From CAVVYV01 sp963818205 (GTDB lineage: Bacteria; Actinomycetota; Thermoleophilia; Solirubrobacterales; 70-9): 64,000 nt of DNA. Both the position numbers and the translations under genes were made by a program. The notes beneath the pieces were generated by a model. It did no database searches and had not been told where the DNA came from. It worked only from the letters and a program-made list of their open reading frames with translations. Shown in pieces: positions 44,512 to 53,849 of this stretch; position 1 is the stretch's first letter, and every line of letters begins with the position of its first letter. The stretch is from assembly GCA_963818205.1 (NCBI GenBank), contig CAWFRG010000009.1, forward strand, positions 186,001 through 250,000, written 5' to 3'.

Positions 44512-45560
44512 GTGGCTGAAGAGAAGAGCAGTTCGAGCCGGAGCAGCGACGAGCCGCAGCTCGTCATCGAAGAGCACGGGCAGCGCGCTCAACCGGCCAG
44601 CACCTCTCGCAGCGGCGGCACCCGCAAGCGAGACCGCCGAGTGCGGCCTCGGCCGAGGAGGCGGAGGAGGTCGAGCCCGATCCGCTCGAGGCGCAGGGCT
44701 ACGGCGAGGAGGACTTCTCGGCGCGCGACTACTCGATTCCCGGCGTCGACGCCGACGACCCCGACCCCTACAAGTGGCACACCGGCCGCAAGCGCGACCA
44801 CGGCGGCCAGGACGCGATCGAGATCATCGACCTGGTCAAGCAGTTCGGCCGCGCCCGGATCCTCAACGGCTGCAACCTCGGCCTCCCGGACAACATGATC
44901 TCGATGGTGCTCGGCCCCTCGGGAACCGGCAAGTCGGTGCTGATCAAGCACATCGTCGGGCTCCTCTACCCGGACTCCGGCGACGTCCTCGTCCACGGCG
45001 AGTCGATCCCGAACATGACCGACGACGAGCTCTTCGAGGTGCGGAAGAAGTTCGGCCTCCTGTTCCAGGACGGCGCCCTGTTCGGCTCGATGAACGTCTA
45101 CGACAACACCTGCTTCCCGCTCCGGCAGCACACCGACAAGTCGGAGGGCGAGATCGAGGAGATCGTCACCCGGCGACTGCGAGAGGTGGGCCTCGCCGAG
45201 GCGATGTACAAGATGCCGAACGAACTCTCGGGTGGGATGCGCAAGCGCGCCGGCTTCGCCCGCGCCCTGGTGCTCGACCCGGCGATCGTCATGTTCGACG
45301 AGCCGGACTCGGGCCTCGACCCGGTGCGGACGGCGCTGCTCTGCGAGCTGATCCGCGAGGTGCACGAGGAGAACGGCGGCTGCTACCTGGTGATCAGCCA
45401 CGACCTCGCCACCGCGCGGCGGATCGCCGAGTTCCTCGCCGTCCTCTGGAAGGGGCGGATCGTCGAGTCGGGCCCCGCCGACGAGCTGTTCCACTCGAAG
45501 AACGAGTTCATCCGCCAGTTCCTGAACGCGGACGTCAAGGGCCCGCTGGCGATGGACTAA
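44512..45560 (+). CDS. ABC transporter ATP-binding protein (MlaF/MceG-like) with long N-terminal extension
   Basis: The ATPase core (about 245 residues) starts near DAIEIIDLVKQFGRARILNG. Walker A is MVLGPSGTGKSVLIKHIVGL, the Q-loop FGLLFQDGALFGSMNVYDNT, the ABC signature NELSGGMRKRAGFARALVLD, and Walker B IVMFDEPDSGLDPVRTALLC with the switch SHDLATARRIAEFL. The P-D-S-G-L-D-P-V form is typical of MlaF. GTG 44512 follows AAGGAGG and opens an acidic, Ser-rich extension of about 100 residues (VIEEHGQRAQPASTSRSGGT ... YSIPGVDADDPDPYKWHTGR) interrupted by breaks near 44635 and 44690. Confidence 0.88.
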
Positions 45561-45768
45561 GCCCGTGGGCCGGAAGGCCGCGCCGGCGCCACGACCGCCT
45601 GGCGCGCTGGTCCTCGCGCAGGGCCGCACGACGGGCACCGGCGTCCTGCGGCCGATGCTTCCCGCGCCGCCCCGGCGCGAGTTGCCGGTGCCGCCAGGCG
45701 CCGAGCTGCTCCAGTCAGGACTCAGCGCCGGCGCCGCTCGATGACTCGCCAGCGCGAGTCCGCCGCGA

Positions 45769-46413
45769 GTGCTCGACATCGTCCCGGGCGCCAGCTACGA
45801 GGAGCCGGCGTTGCGAGCCGCGGTCGTCCGGGTCGTCGAGGATCTGGACCTGTCAGACCTCACCCTGGCGGGTGAATCGATGGGCGCGACGCTGTCGCTG
45901 ACGGCGTCCGTGGACCTCCGCGACCGAGTGCGCCGCGTCGTCGCCTTCAACACCTACGACTTCGCCGACGGCCTCGAGCGAGCCAATCAACTCGCCCGGG
46001 TGGTGGTGGGAAGCATCCGCGCTCCGGTGATCGGCCCGATCGGGGCCCGCCTCGAGAACAAGCAGCTTCTCGGGGGCGTGCTGCGAGGCGGACTGCATGA
46101 CCCCAGTCAGCTGCCCGACCACTATCTCGATGAGCTCCGCCGCGTCGGCCGGCGGCCCGGATACCCAGCGGTGGCCAGGGCGATCTACCGCAACCTGGAG
46201 AGCCTGATCGCGGCCCGCGAGCGATATGCGCGCATCGACGTCCCGGTCACCTTGGTCTATGGCGACGGGGACTGGTCGCGGCCCTCGGATCGCCAGGCCA
46301 ACATCGAGTCGGTTCCCGGCGCCCGCGACATCGTGCTCCGTGACACTGGCCATTTCGCCGCCTTGGAGGCCGCCGACGACTGGGCGCGGATCCTGCTCGA
46401 CGACGCCCGCTGA
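45769..46413 (+). CDS. Alpha/beta hydrolase, N-terminus disrupted
   Basis: The conserved part shows the nucleophile elbow SDLTLAGESMGATLSLTASV (Ser in G-E-S-M-G), a cap (HYLDELRRVGRRPGYPAVAR), the acid VPVTLVYGDGDWSRPSDRQA and the His in IVLRDTGHFAALEAADDWAR. The first strand with the oxyanion HG is not intact. The 200 bases upstream still hint at it (GALVLAQGRTTGTG, then LDDSPARVRRE in another frame), so the original start was probably GTG 45566. Either several errors or a decaying gene. It follows the ABC ATPase on the same strand. Confidence 0.6.
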   Translation: MLDIVPGASYEEPALRAAVVRVVEDLDLSDLTLAGESMGATLSLTASVDLRDRVRRVVAFNTYDFADGLERANQLARVVVGSIRAPVIGPIGARLENKQLLGGVLRGGLHDPSQLPDHYLDELRRVGRRPGYPAVARAIYRNLESLIAARERYARIDVPVTLVYGDGDWSRPSDRQANIESVPGARDIVLRDTGHFAALEAADDWARILLDDAR

Positions 46414-46456
46414 CCGGCCAGCCCAGCGAGTCGGATGACCGGTGCTGCTCCTCGCG

Positions 46457-47569
46457 CTAAGCAGCAACCGGTCGACGGGGGGCGTGGCGGCGCAGCAGGC
46501 GCTCCATCATGCGACGGCGCACTGCCTCCGGGCTCAGCCGCATCATGAGGTCGCGCGGGCCGGCGTGGGTGGAGAGCGCCAGTCGGGCGAAGCGCGAGGA
46601 CTCCTTCTGGACCATGCGGGCGCGCCGGCGTCGCGCCGCCGCGTAGGCGGCCAGCGCGCCGGATAGCTCGCTGTCTCCGCGCAGCGCGACCAGCAGCGCC
46701 GCAGCATCCTCGATGGCCTGAGCCGCGCCCTGGCCGAGGTTCGGCTCCATCGCATGGGCGGCGTCGCCGAGCAGCGCCACCTTCCCCCGCGTCCAGGCGG
46801 GCAGAGCGTCCAGGCGCAGGATCCGGTTGACGAGTACTCCCTCGGACGGGGTTGCGGCCAGTTGGGCGGGCGTCGGTGCCGGCCAGCGGTCGGTGCCGAC
46901 CGCGGCGAGCGGGTCCTTTCCGTCGATGAGTGCGCTCGGGGCCTCGTAGAACCAGTAGGAGCGTCCGGCGGGGAGTGCCGCGCCGCCGACGAGTTCTCCT
47001 CTGCCCCAGGCCTCAAAGGTCTCCCCGGACCCGATGTCGTGGTCGGCGATGCCGCGGATCACCGTGTAGCCGCTCTCGAGCGGGTGGGCGCCCGGGCAGA
47101 CGTGCTCGCGCACGACCGATCGGATGCCGTCGGCGCCGATGACCGCGTCGCCTTCGACCCGTTCGCCGTCCTCAAGGGTCACCCCGCGTTCGTCGACGGC
47201 GCTCACGGCGACGCCGTGGCGCACCGTCACTCCCTCGGCGAGCACATCTTGCAGAGCGGGCCGCTCGACGACCAGCATCGGCGCCCCCGCGCGGCGCCCC
47301 AGCGCCTCGACGTCGACCTCCGACAGCGTGCGGCCGGCAGCGCCACGAAATACCGCGCGTCTGGCGGGCGCGGCGACGGCTCGCACCGCCCGACCGCTGC
47401 CGAGTGCGTCCAGCGCGTGGACCGCGTTCGGCCAGAGGATCAGCCCCGCGCCGATCGCGGTGCCGGCCGGGGAGCGCTCAAGCACGATCGGCTCGTGGCC
47501 GGCGAGTACCACGGCCCGCGCGGCGCACAGGCCGCCGATCCCGGCGCCGACGACCACGATCCGTGGCAT
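46457..47569 (-). CDS. FAD-dependent monooxygenase (PHBH-fold)
   Basis: Intact 370-residue flavoprotein. FAD motifs: RIVVVGAGIGGLCAARAVVL (GxGxxG), GDAVIGADGIRSVVREHVCP (DG) and VALLGDAAHAMEPNLGQGAA (GD). This set defines aromatic hydroxylase-type monooxygenases such as salicylate or zeaxanthin-epoxidase-like enzymes. The Arg-rich C-terminus (MERLLRRHAPRR) is unusual. Start ATG 47569. Substrate unknown. Confidence 0.9.
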   Translation of the reverse strand: MPRIVVVGAGIGGLCAARAVVLAGHEPIVLERSPAGTAIGAGLILWPNAVHALDALGSGRAVRAVAAPARRAVFRGAAGRTLSEVDVEALGRRAGAPMLVVERPALQDVLAEGVTVRHGVAVSAVDERGVTLEDGERVEGDAVIGADGIRSVVREHVCPGAHPLESGYTVIRGIADHDIGSGETFEAWGRGELVGGAALPAGRSYWFYEAPSALIDGKDPLAAVGTDRWPAPTPAQLAATPSEGVLVNRILRLDALPAWTRGKVALLGDAAHAMEPNLGQGAAQAIEDAAALLVALRGDSELSGALAAYAAARRRRARMVQKESSRFARLALSTHAGPRDLMMRLSPEAVRRRMMERLLRRHAPRRPVAA

Positions 47570-47702
47570 GCCCGCAGCATAAGCTCGAGCTAGCGCAGCT
47601 GATACCCGTGTCACCGCGTACGAGGCGGCGGGACGGATGTCATCTACGCTACTCCTTCGCGTGAAAGGAGGCACCTCTCGCTGACCGGCGTGTTGAGCGT
47701 GG

Positions 47703-50426
47703 GTGCGCCTTAACCTCCGGCGTGTGAAAGCGGGGAGAGTCTTCGAGCGGGTGGCTGGGTTTGCCGTGCGCCTGCCGTGGCTGGTGCTCGCCGTGGTCAT
47801 GGCGCTGGCGATCGCCGGGGCGGTCGCCGCTTTCGGGCTGAAGACCGACGCCGGCACCGACACCCTCGTCGACGAGGACTCGAGCGAGTTCCAGGCGACC
47901 GAGCGGTTCCGGGAGAAGTTCGGCGACGACGCGGCGGTCGTCCTCGTTCGCCAGGACCTCCGGAAGCTGGTGCTGACCGAGGACCTCGAGCAGCTGTTCG
48001 AGCTGGAGACCTGCCTGGCGGGCGGCACCGAGCTGGGCAGCACCCTGCCGCGGCGCCAGAACAAGCCCCTGCCCGCCGTCTGCGACCGGATCGCCGAGCT
48101 GGCGCCGAGCCGGGTCGTATTCGGGCCCGCCACCTTCCTCTTCCAGAGCGTCGCCCAGATCCAGCAGGTCTTCCAGGAACAGGTCGGCGGCGCCCAGGAG
48201 TCCGCCCAGGCGGCCGCCCGGCAGGCTCAGCGGCGGGCGGCGAGGCAGGGACTCTCGGAGGAGGAGCAGCAGCGGGCCGGCCAGGCAGCCGCTCAGCAGG
48301 TGACCGCCTCCTTCCAATCGAGCCTCGCCCAGCTCGCGCTTCAGTTCAACCTCACCAAGCTGCCGGCCATCGACGACCCGGAGTTCGTCAGCAGGGTCGT
48401 CTTCGACCCGACGAAGCCTGCGGGGACCCCGAAAGAGCGCTTCGGCTATCTGTTCCCGGGCGCGAACGCCGCCCTGATCTCGGTCCGGCTGCGCCCCGAC
48501 CTCAGCGATGACCAGCGCCACGAGGCGATCAGCCTGATCAAGCAGGCCGTCTCCGATCCTCGCTTCAAGCTCTCAGACGGCGACTACGTGGTCAGCGGCA
48601 TCCCCGCCGTGGTCGACGGCCTGGCGCGGGCGCTGCGCTCGGAGATCTTCGTCCTCCTCGCGGCCGCGGTGGTGGTGATGGCGCTCACCCTGCTGGTGGT
48701 CTTCTCGCCGCCGCTGCGGCTGCTGCCGCTGGCGGTGGCGCTGGCCGCTTCCGGCATCACCTTCGGCCTCCTGGCGCTGCTCGGCGGCTCGCTGACGATG
48801 GCCTCGATCGCCGTGCTTCCGGTGCTGATCGGGCTTTCGGTCGACTACGCGATCCAGTTCCAGGCCCGTTTTGGAGAGGCGCGCGCAGGCGGGCTCGCTC
48901 CCGCCCGGGCCGCGACCGCCGCCGCGGCCGGCGGCGGGCCTGTGATTGGCACCGCCTGCCTTGCGACCGCGGGCGGCTTCGCCGCATTCGTGCTCTCGCC
49001 GATACCGATGGTGCGTTCGTTCGGGCTCCTCCTCGTCGCCGGGGTGGCGATCGCCTTCGCGGTCGCAGTCACCGCGGGCTTCGCCGCCCTCGCTCTGGCG
49101 GGGTGGCGCGCTGAGCGCTCGCTGCGCGCCCGCCGGGCCGCTGCACCGGCTCGGGGCCTCCGTCGGCCGCCGCCGCGACGCCGCCGCCGCTCGCCTTCGG
49201 ACCACGGGGAAGGCGGCACTGGGTGTGGCAATCGCATACCCGGGGCGGGTCCTCTCGGCGGCGGTGATCCTCGCCGTCTGCGGCTGGATCGCCGGTGCAG
49301 GGACCCAGGTGGTCTCCGACATCCGCGATCTCGCCCCCTCGAGCCTCCCCGCCCTCCGTGACGTCAACGAGCTCCAGGAGGAGACCGGTGTCTCCGGAGA
49401 GGTCGACGTCACTGTCCAGTCGGACAACCTCACCGATCCTGAGGTGATCGCCTGGATGCGCTCGTTCCAGCAGAGGGTCCTGGAGCGCCACGGCTTCAGC
49501 GGCGAGGCCCCGAGCTGCGCCACTGCCGATCTCTGCCCGGCGGTTTCGCTGACCGACCTCTTCGGCGAGGCCGGCGGGCCGCAGAGCGAGGAACAAGTCC
49601 GCGCCCTGATCGACGCGATCCCGCCCTACTTCTCCCAGGCCGCGATCACCCGCAACCCGATCACCGGCGGGATCGGCGATACCGCCAACATCGCCTTCGG
49701 CATCCGGGTGCAGCCGCTCGACCAGCAGCAGGACCTGATCGAGGACATCCGCGCCCAGATCCACCCACCCGGGGAACCCGGGCCTCCCGAGGGAACCGAG
49801 GTGGAGCTCGCCGGCCTCCCTGTGATCGCCGCCGAGGCCAACGCCGACCTCTCGCGGAGCCGCTACTGGCTGCCGCTGGTCGGCCTCGCCGTGGTGGCGC
49901 TGGTGCTCGCCCTCGTCTATCGCTCGGCCCGCCGCGCCCTGGTGCCGCTGCTGCCGGTGGTGCTGGCGACCGGCTGGTCGGCCCTGGTGGTCGGGCGCAA
50001 TGGACGTCGCCCTCAACCCGATGTCGGCGACCCTCGGCGCCCTGGTGATCGCGATCTCCACCGAGTTCAGCGTCATCCTCTCGGCTCGCTACCACGAGGA
50101 GCGGGGCGGGGGGCTCTCCGTCGGGGAGGCGCTGCGCCGGACCTACGCCCGCACCGGCACCGCGGTGCTCGCCTCCGGGGCGACCGCGATCGCCGGCTTC
50201 GCCGCCCTCGCCGCCACCGACATTCGGATGCTTCGAGACTTCGGCCTGGTCACGGTCGCCGACCTCGGCGTCGCCCTGATCGGGGTGATGCTGGTGCTGC
50301 CGGCCGCCCTGGTCTGGGCCGAGGAGGGATTCGCGATCTCGTCGGGCCGGCGATCGAGCCCGGTCGCCCGCCGAACCGGCCGCGGAGCCGACCGCCGAGC
50401 CGGCGCGCGAGTGGTCGCTCCGCTAG
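47703..50426 (+). CDS. MMPL/RND family transporter
   Basis: About 907-residue RND-type membrane transporter. N-terminal helix (LPWLVLAVVMALAIAGAVAA), a first extracellular domain with a Gln/Ala-rich coiled region (ARQAQRRAARQGLSEEEQQR), then the sterol-sensing-like membrane block (VLPVLIGLSVDYAIQFQARF with G-L-x-x-D-Y). After a break near 49110 the second half repeats the plan (VGLAVVALVLALVYRSARRA; break near 49995; NPMSATLGALVIAISTEFSV). The C-terminus is Pro/Glu-rich after a break near 50345, ending REWSLR at TAG 50424-50426. Likely moves lipids or hydrophobic compounds. Confidence 0.85.
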
Positions 50427-50430
50427 CTCC

Positions 50431-51156
50431 GTGGAGGCGAACGGGGAGCGGGCGGGAGACGGCGGCGACCGGGACAAGCGCTCGGGGCGCCCGCGGCCGG
50501 CGGCAATCTACTCGGCGATCGTCGGCCTGGTTTTCATCGCGGTGATCGCGGTCGCCGGGATCAACCTGCTCTCCAACGAGGATGCCGGGGTGCTCGGGGC
50601 CGGCGGCGAGGGGGATTTGCCGCTGGCGCAGTTCGCGGTTCCCGATGCCCGCTCGGACCTGGAGGGGGACGCGAACATCGCTCAGGACGACTGCGAGTCG
50701 GCGGGAATCCCCTGCCCGGAGGCGGACAGGCGGACCCCTGCCTGCGAGGTGCAGGTGCCCGGGGCGATCCGGGTCTGCGAGCTCTTCGATCGGCCCCTGG
50801 TGCTCTCCTTCTGGTTCACGAGGGGCGGCGACTGCGAGGCCCAGGAAGACGTGTTCGAGGCCGTCTACAGGCGCTACCGCGACCGGGTCAACTTCCTCGC
50901 GATCGACGTCCGCGACGACACCGACGAGGTCCGCCGCCTGATCACCGAGCGCGGTTGGACCCACCCGGTGGGTCTCGACCGCGACGGCGCCCTCTCCAAC
51001 CTCTACCGGATCGGCGGCTGTCCGACCTTCGTCTATGCCTACCCCGGTGGCATCCTGGAGGCGACCACGATCGGAGAGCTCGACCAGGAGCAGCTCTCCT
51101 CCCGGGTCGAGCAGCTGATCGAGGCCTCGAGGGAGCGCGCCGCGAAACTGCACTAG
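50431..51156 (+). CDS. Membrane-anchored thioredoxin-fold (redoxin) protein
   Basis: About 241 residues with one N-terminal membrane anchor (IYSAIVGLVFIAVIAVAGIN) and an exported thioredoxin-like domain: FDRPLVLSFWFTRGGDCEAQ, DRVNFLAIDVRDDTDEVRRL, GCPTFVYAYPGGILEATTIG. The usual C-x-x-C is replaced by G-G-D-C, leaving one active-site-position Cys. Other cysteines sit in an inserted segment (CESAGIPCPE, CEVQVPGAIRVC) before the fold. GTG 50431 begins four bases after the MMPL stop. Confidence 0.78.
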   Translation: MEANGERAGDGGDRDKRSGRPRPAAIYSAIVGLVFIAVIAVAGINLLSNEDAGVLGAGGEGDLPLAQFAVPDARSDLEGDANIAQDDCESAGIPCPEADRRTPACEVQVPGAIRVCELFDRPLVLSFWFTRGGDCEAQEDVFEAVYRRYRDRVNFLAIDVRDDTDEVRRLITERGWTHPVGLDRDGALSNLYRIGGCPTFVYAYPGGILEATTIGELDQEQLSSRVEQLIEASRERAAKLH

Positions 51157-51870
51157 ATGCCCGCGAAGAAGAAGCCCGCGCAGCGCAAGCCGGCCAAGAG
51201 GAAGGCGGAGCCGGTGGCGGCACTGCCTGAGGAGTGGGAGGTCGCCCCCGAGCCCGGCTGGGTCGACCCGGCGCTGGCGGGGGAGTTTCCTGGCCTCTCC
51301 GTCCTCACGACCACCCTCGGGGTCGGCTCGGGTCGCAGCCCGGCGGCGCTCAAGGAGCGCCTGCGGACGCTCAGCGACCGCTTCGGCGGCGCCCAGGCGA
51401 TCATGTTGCGGCAGCGCCCGATCCCCTGGGCCTACCGGGTCTTCTTCCGTCACATCGGCCTCGACCCCGACCGGACTCCGACCCCGGTCGAGCAGCTGGC
51501 GCTGGACCGAATGAAGAGCGGCCGCTTTCGCAGCCAGAACCGCCTCGACGACGCCCTCACGATCGCGATCGCCGAGGTCGGCGTCGCCCTGTTGGCCTTT
51601 GACGCAGACCGGGTCGAGGGGCCGCTGGGCCTGCGGCTCTCGGTCGAGGGAGAGCGGTTCGAGGGCCGCCACTCACCGCTGCCCGACGGAACGATCGTGG
51701 TCGCCGACGAGCGGCGGGCCCTGGCGGTGCTCTTCGACCGGATTGCCGAGGGGAGGGGAGTCCAGTCGCGAACCGAGCGCACCGTCCTGGTCGCGATCGG
51801 GGTCAAGGGGGTGCCGGATATCGCTCTCGAGGAGGGGCTGTGGGTGGCGGCGAGCGCGATGCACGCGTAG
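51157..51870 (+). CDS. Stand-alone B3/B4 (PheRS beta editing-like) domain protein
   Basis: Intact 237 residues. After a Lys-rich tail (MPAKKKPAQRKPAKRKAEP) comes the B3/B4 domain: AYRVFFRHIGLDPDRTPTPV, LALDRMKSGRFRSQNRLDDA, LTIAIAEVGVALLAFDADRV. In phenylalanyl-tRNA synthetase this domain hydrolyses mischarged Tyr-tRNA; free-standing versions are of unclear role. It starts right after the redoxin stop, so the genes are likely co-transcribed. Confidence 0.8.
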   Translation: MPAKKKPAQRKPAKRKAEPVAALPEEWEVAPEPGWVDPALAGEFPGLSVLTTTLGVGSGRSPAALKERLRTLSDRFGGAQAIMLRQRPIPWAYRVFFRHIGLDPDRTPTPVEQLALDRMKSGRFRSQNRLDDALTIAIAEVGVALLAFDADRVEGPLGLRLSVEGERFEGRHSPLPDGTIVVADERRALAVLFDRIAEGRGVQSRTERTVLVAIGVKGVPDIALEEGLWVAASAMHA

Positions 51871-51900
51871 AATGGCTCTCCCCGAGTGGAGGAGGGGCAG

Positions 51901-52550
51901 ATGCCGGAGACACTCGAGCGAATCGATCTCCCCGAGGAGCTGACTGCACCGGAGACGTCCTGGCTGCCCCCCGCTCCCCCCGAGGGCCTCGACACCCTCG
52001 TTTACGAGCACGACGAGCGCGCCGCCCGCGCCGATCTTCGCCGCCAGATCGCCGCTCTCGAGGCGGCTCTCGGCAGGCTCTTCGGCTCCGCCTTCCCCCG
52101 GACCGGGATCGAGTTCGCGGTTCCTGCCCCCGGCGGCCCCCGGATCCTCTCGGTGGACGAGCTCGAACGAGTCCGCGACGCGCTCGCGGCCCGGCTCCAG
52201 GATGTCAAGGGCAGTCTCGCCCACCGCACTCAGATCGAGGAGCGAAACCGGCGAGCTGATCGAGGAGATGGCCGCCGATCCCCGGGCCCATCAAGTGGAT
52301 CAGGGTCTCCAACGAGGACATCGGCGAGCCCGGCTGCCGCCACTGGCACTCCCGCCCGCGCTGGGGGCTGCTCGGGATGCTGAAGGGCTGGTGGCGGGTC
52401 AGAGTCTCCTCCGGTTGCCCGTTAGCCAAGGGGGTCTCGGTGACCCCCGACGAGCGCGCTGCGAACCGGCGCCTGGCGTTGTCCTCGGGCAATCGTCTCG
52501 CTCACGTACGTGATCAGTACGCTCGCTTCGCCGATTGCCCTGCGTCCTAG
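51901..52550 (+). CDS. Conserved hypothetical protein
   Basis: About 215 residues, soluble. N-terminal half: LERIDLPEELTAPETSWLPP, LRRQIAALEAALGRLFGSAF, ILSVDELERVRDALAARLQD. After breaks near 52248 and 52288: WIRVSNEDIGEPGCRHWHSR and PRWGLLGMLKGWWRVRVSSG with CPLAKG, possibly a small metal-binding motif (C-x-H-W-H ... C). No family recognised. GGAGG precedes ATG 51901. Confidence 0.65.
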
Positions 52551-52583
52551 CCAGGCTTGGTTCTCGCGCGCTTTCGGCTGACG

Positions 52584-53066
52584 ATGGCAACAAAACGACA
52601 GCGGAGAAAGCGGCGCCGTCGGAACCCGGCGCCCCCAACCCAACCAGCGGCTGTTGAGGCCACCCCGTCCGCGCGCCGAACCGACGGGCCGCCGCCGGCG
52701 CCCTGGGGCTCGTTCCCGCTCTCGGAGCTGGTCGTCGCCGTCGCGATCGTCTTCCTGGTTGCCGGCTTCTTCGTCGCCCCGCCACGCGGGGCGGTGATGA
52801 TCGGCGCCGGCCTCGTGCTCGGCTCGCTGGCCGGCCTCGAGCTCGCGGTTCGCGAGCACTTCGCCGGCTATCGCTCCCACACCCTGCTTCTCGCCGGCGC
52901 GATCGGAGTGGCGGTGGTCGCCGCCCTCTACGTCTCCGGGGCGACGGTTGCGGGCATCGCGCTGCTGGCCGGGATCGCCGCCTTCGCCGCCTTCGGCTGG
53001 CTCTTCGCCTCGGCCTTCCGGAGGCGCTCGGGCGGAGCGCTCTTTCGCTTCAAGGGCGGGCCGTGA
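52584..53066 (+). CDS. Multi-span membrane protein of unknown function
   Basis: 160 residues with a very basic N-terminus (MATKRQRRKRRRRNPAPP), a proline-rich stretch and about four hydrophobic segments (LVVAVAIVFLVAGFFVAPPR, GAVMIGAGLVLGSLAGLELA, TLLLAGAIGVAVVAALYVSG, AGIALLAGIAAFAAFGWLFA). No family recognised. ATG 52584 is preferred over the open frame upstream. Confidence 0.65.
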   Translation: MATKRQRRKRRRRNPAPPTQPAAVEATPSARRTDGPPPAPWGSFPLSELVVAVAIVFLVAGFFVAPPRGAVMIGAGLVLGSLAGLELAVREHFAGYRSHTLLLAGAIGVAVVAALYVSGATVAGIALLAGIAAFAAFGWLFASAFRRRSGGALFRFKGGP

Positions 53067-53091
53067 CCGGCCCGCCCCATCGCGAGCTCCT

Positions 53092-53535
53092 CTAGGCCGC
53101 CGTCGCTACCGGCTGACCGACCATCTTCGCCTGCAGCGCCCTGACCAGGATCCCCACCTGACGCTGGGTCAGGGTCCCGAGGCGCTTGCCCTCGCTTAGC
53201 CCGATCGAGGTGAGCAGCTTGCGAGCCCGCGCCCGGCCCCAGCGACGCTGGCTGCGGAGCAGCTCGCTCAGAGTCATGCTCTCAACTTCCCACGGGCACT
53301 CGACCACGGTGTCGATCACCCCTCGCCGCCCGGCCCCGATGTCGCGCTTCAGCGCCGCGCGGGCAAGACGGACCTGATTGGCGCGGGCCAGAGCCTGCAT
53401 GCATTGGGAGTCGACACCCCTCGAGGGAGCCTCGCGCTCGATCTGCCGTTCGACGAGATCGGGGTCAACGGAAGGGCGGGTGCGGCGGGTCGGTAGTGCG
53501 GGATGCGCAGGGGCAATCGTCGAAGCAGCGGACAT
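53092..53535 (-). CDS. mihF: Actinobacterial integration host factor (mIHF), H2TH type
   Basis: 147 residues. The C-terminal 100 match mIHF: LARANQVRLARAALKRDIGA, VECPWEVESMTLSELLRSQR, WGRARARKLLTSIGLSEGKR, LGTLTQRQVGILVRALQAK. The G-R-A-R-A-R-K-L-L segment is the helix-two-turn-helix DNA-binding unit. It is a nucleoid protein that bends DNA. The N-terminal 45 residues are a poorly conserved, basic, Pro/Thr-rich extension longer than usual. A -35/-10 pair within an inverted repeat lies about 150 bases upstream. Confidence 0.85.
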   Translation of the reverse strand: MSAASTIAPAHPALPTRRTRPSVDPDLVERQIEREAPSRGVDSQCMQALARANQVRLARAALKRDIGAGRRGVIDTVVECPWEVESMTLSELLRSQRRWGRARARKLLTSIGLSEGKRLGTLTQRQVGILVRALQAKMVGQPVATAA

Positions 53536-53684
53536 CTTTCTCCCTCCTAAGCGGAATCAGAAATTGGCGAGCCTGGGTTTTTGCCGGCGACGCCCCGGCG
53601 CTCTTTGGGGAGCCGGGGGAAGGGACGGTCCTCTCCTTGCTTCTTTCCGTCCGCTCCCTGCCCCGGAAGCGCGCGGCGCGTCGA

Positions 53685-53714
53685 AACTTATCTAGCGAAC
53701 CGCGCGACGGTCAA
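53685..53714 (-). promoter_or_regulatory. Candidate promoter of mihF
   Basis: On the minus strand TTGACC (53714-53709) and TAAGTT (53690-53685), 18 bases apart, in an AT-richer island. TAGCGAAC (53693-53700) and GTTCGCTA (53733-53740) form an 8-bp inverted repeat around the -35 region, a possible operator. The rest of the 314-base gene-free stretch 53536-53849 holds a long mihF leader and no other gene that I can support. Confidence 0.5.
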
Positions 53715-53849
53715 CACCAAATTTTTCATCCCGTTCGCTAAGAGCAGATGTTTTGTTTCGGACCCGGTCGAGCGGCCAAGGAGATCGTGTCGCCGGTTGC
53801 ATTCACAGCGTTGTTTCAGACCGATCGGTCGGCGGAAAAACTTCTTCGC

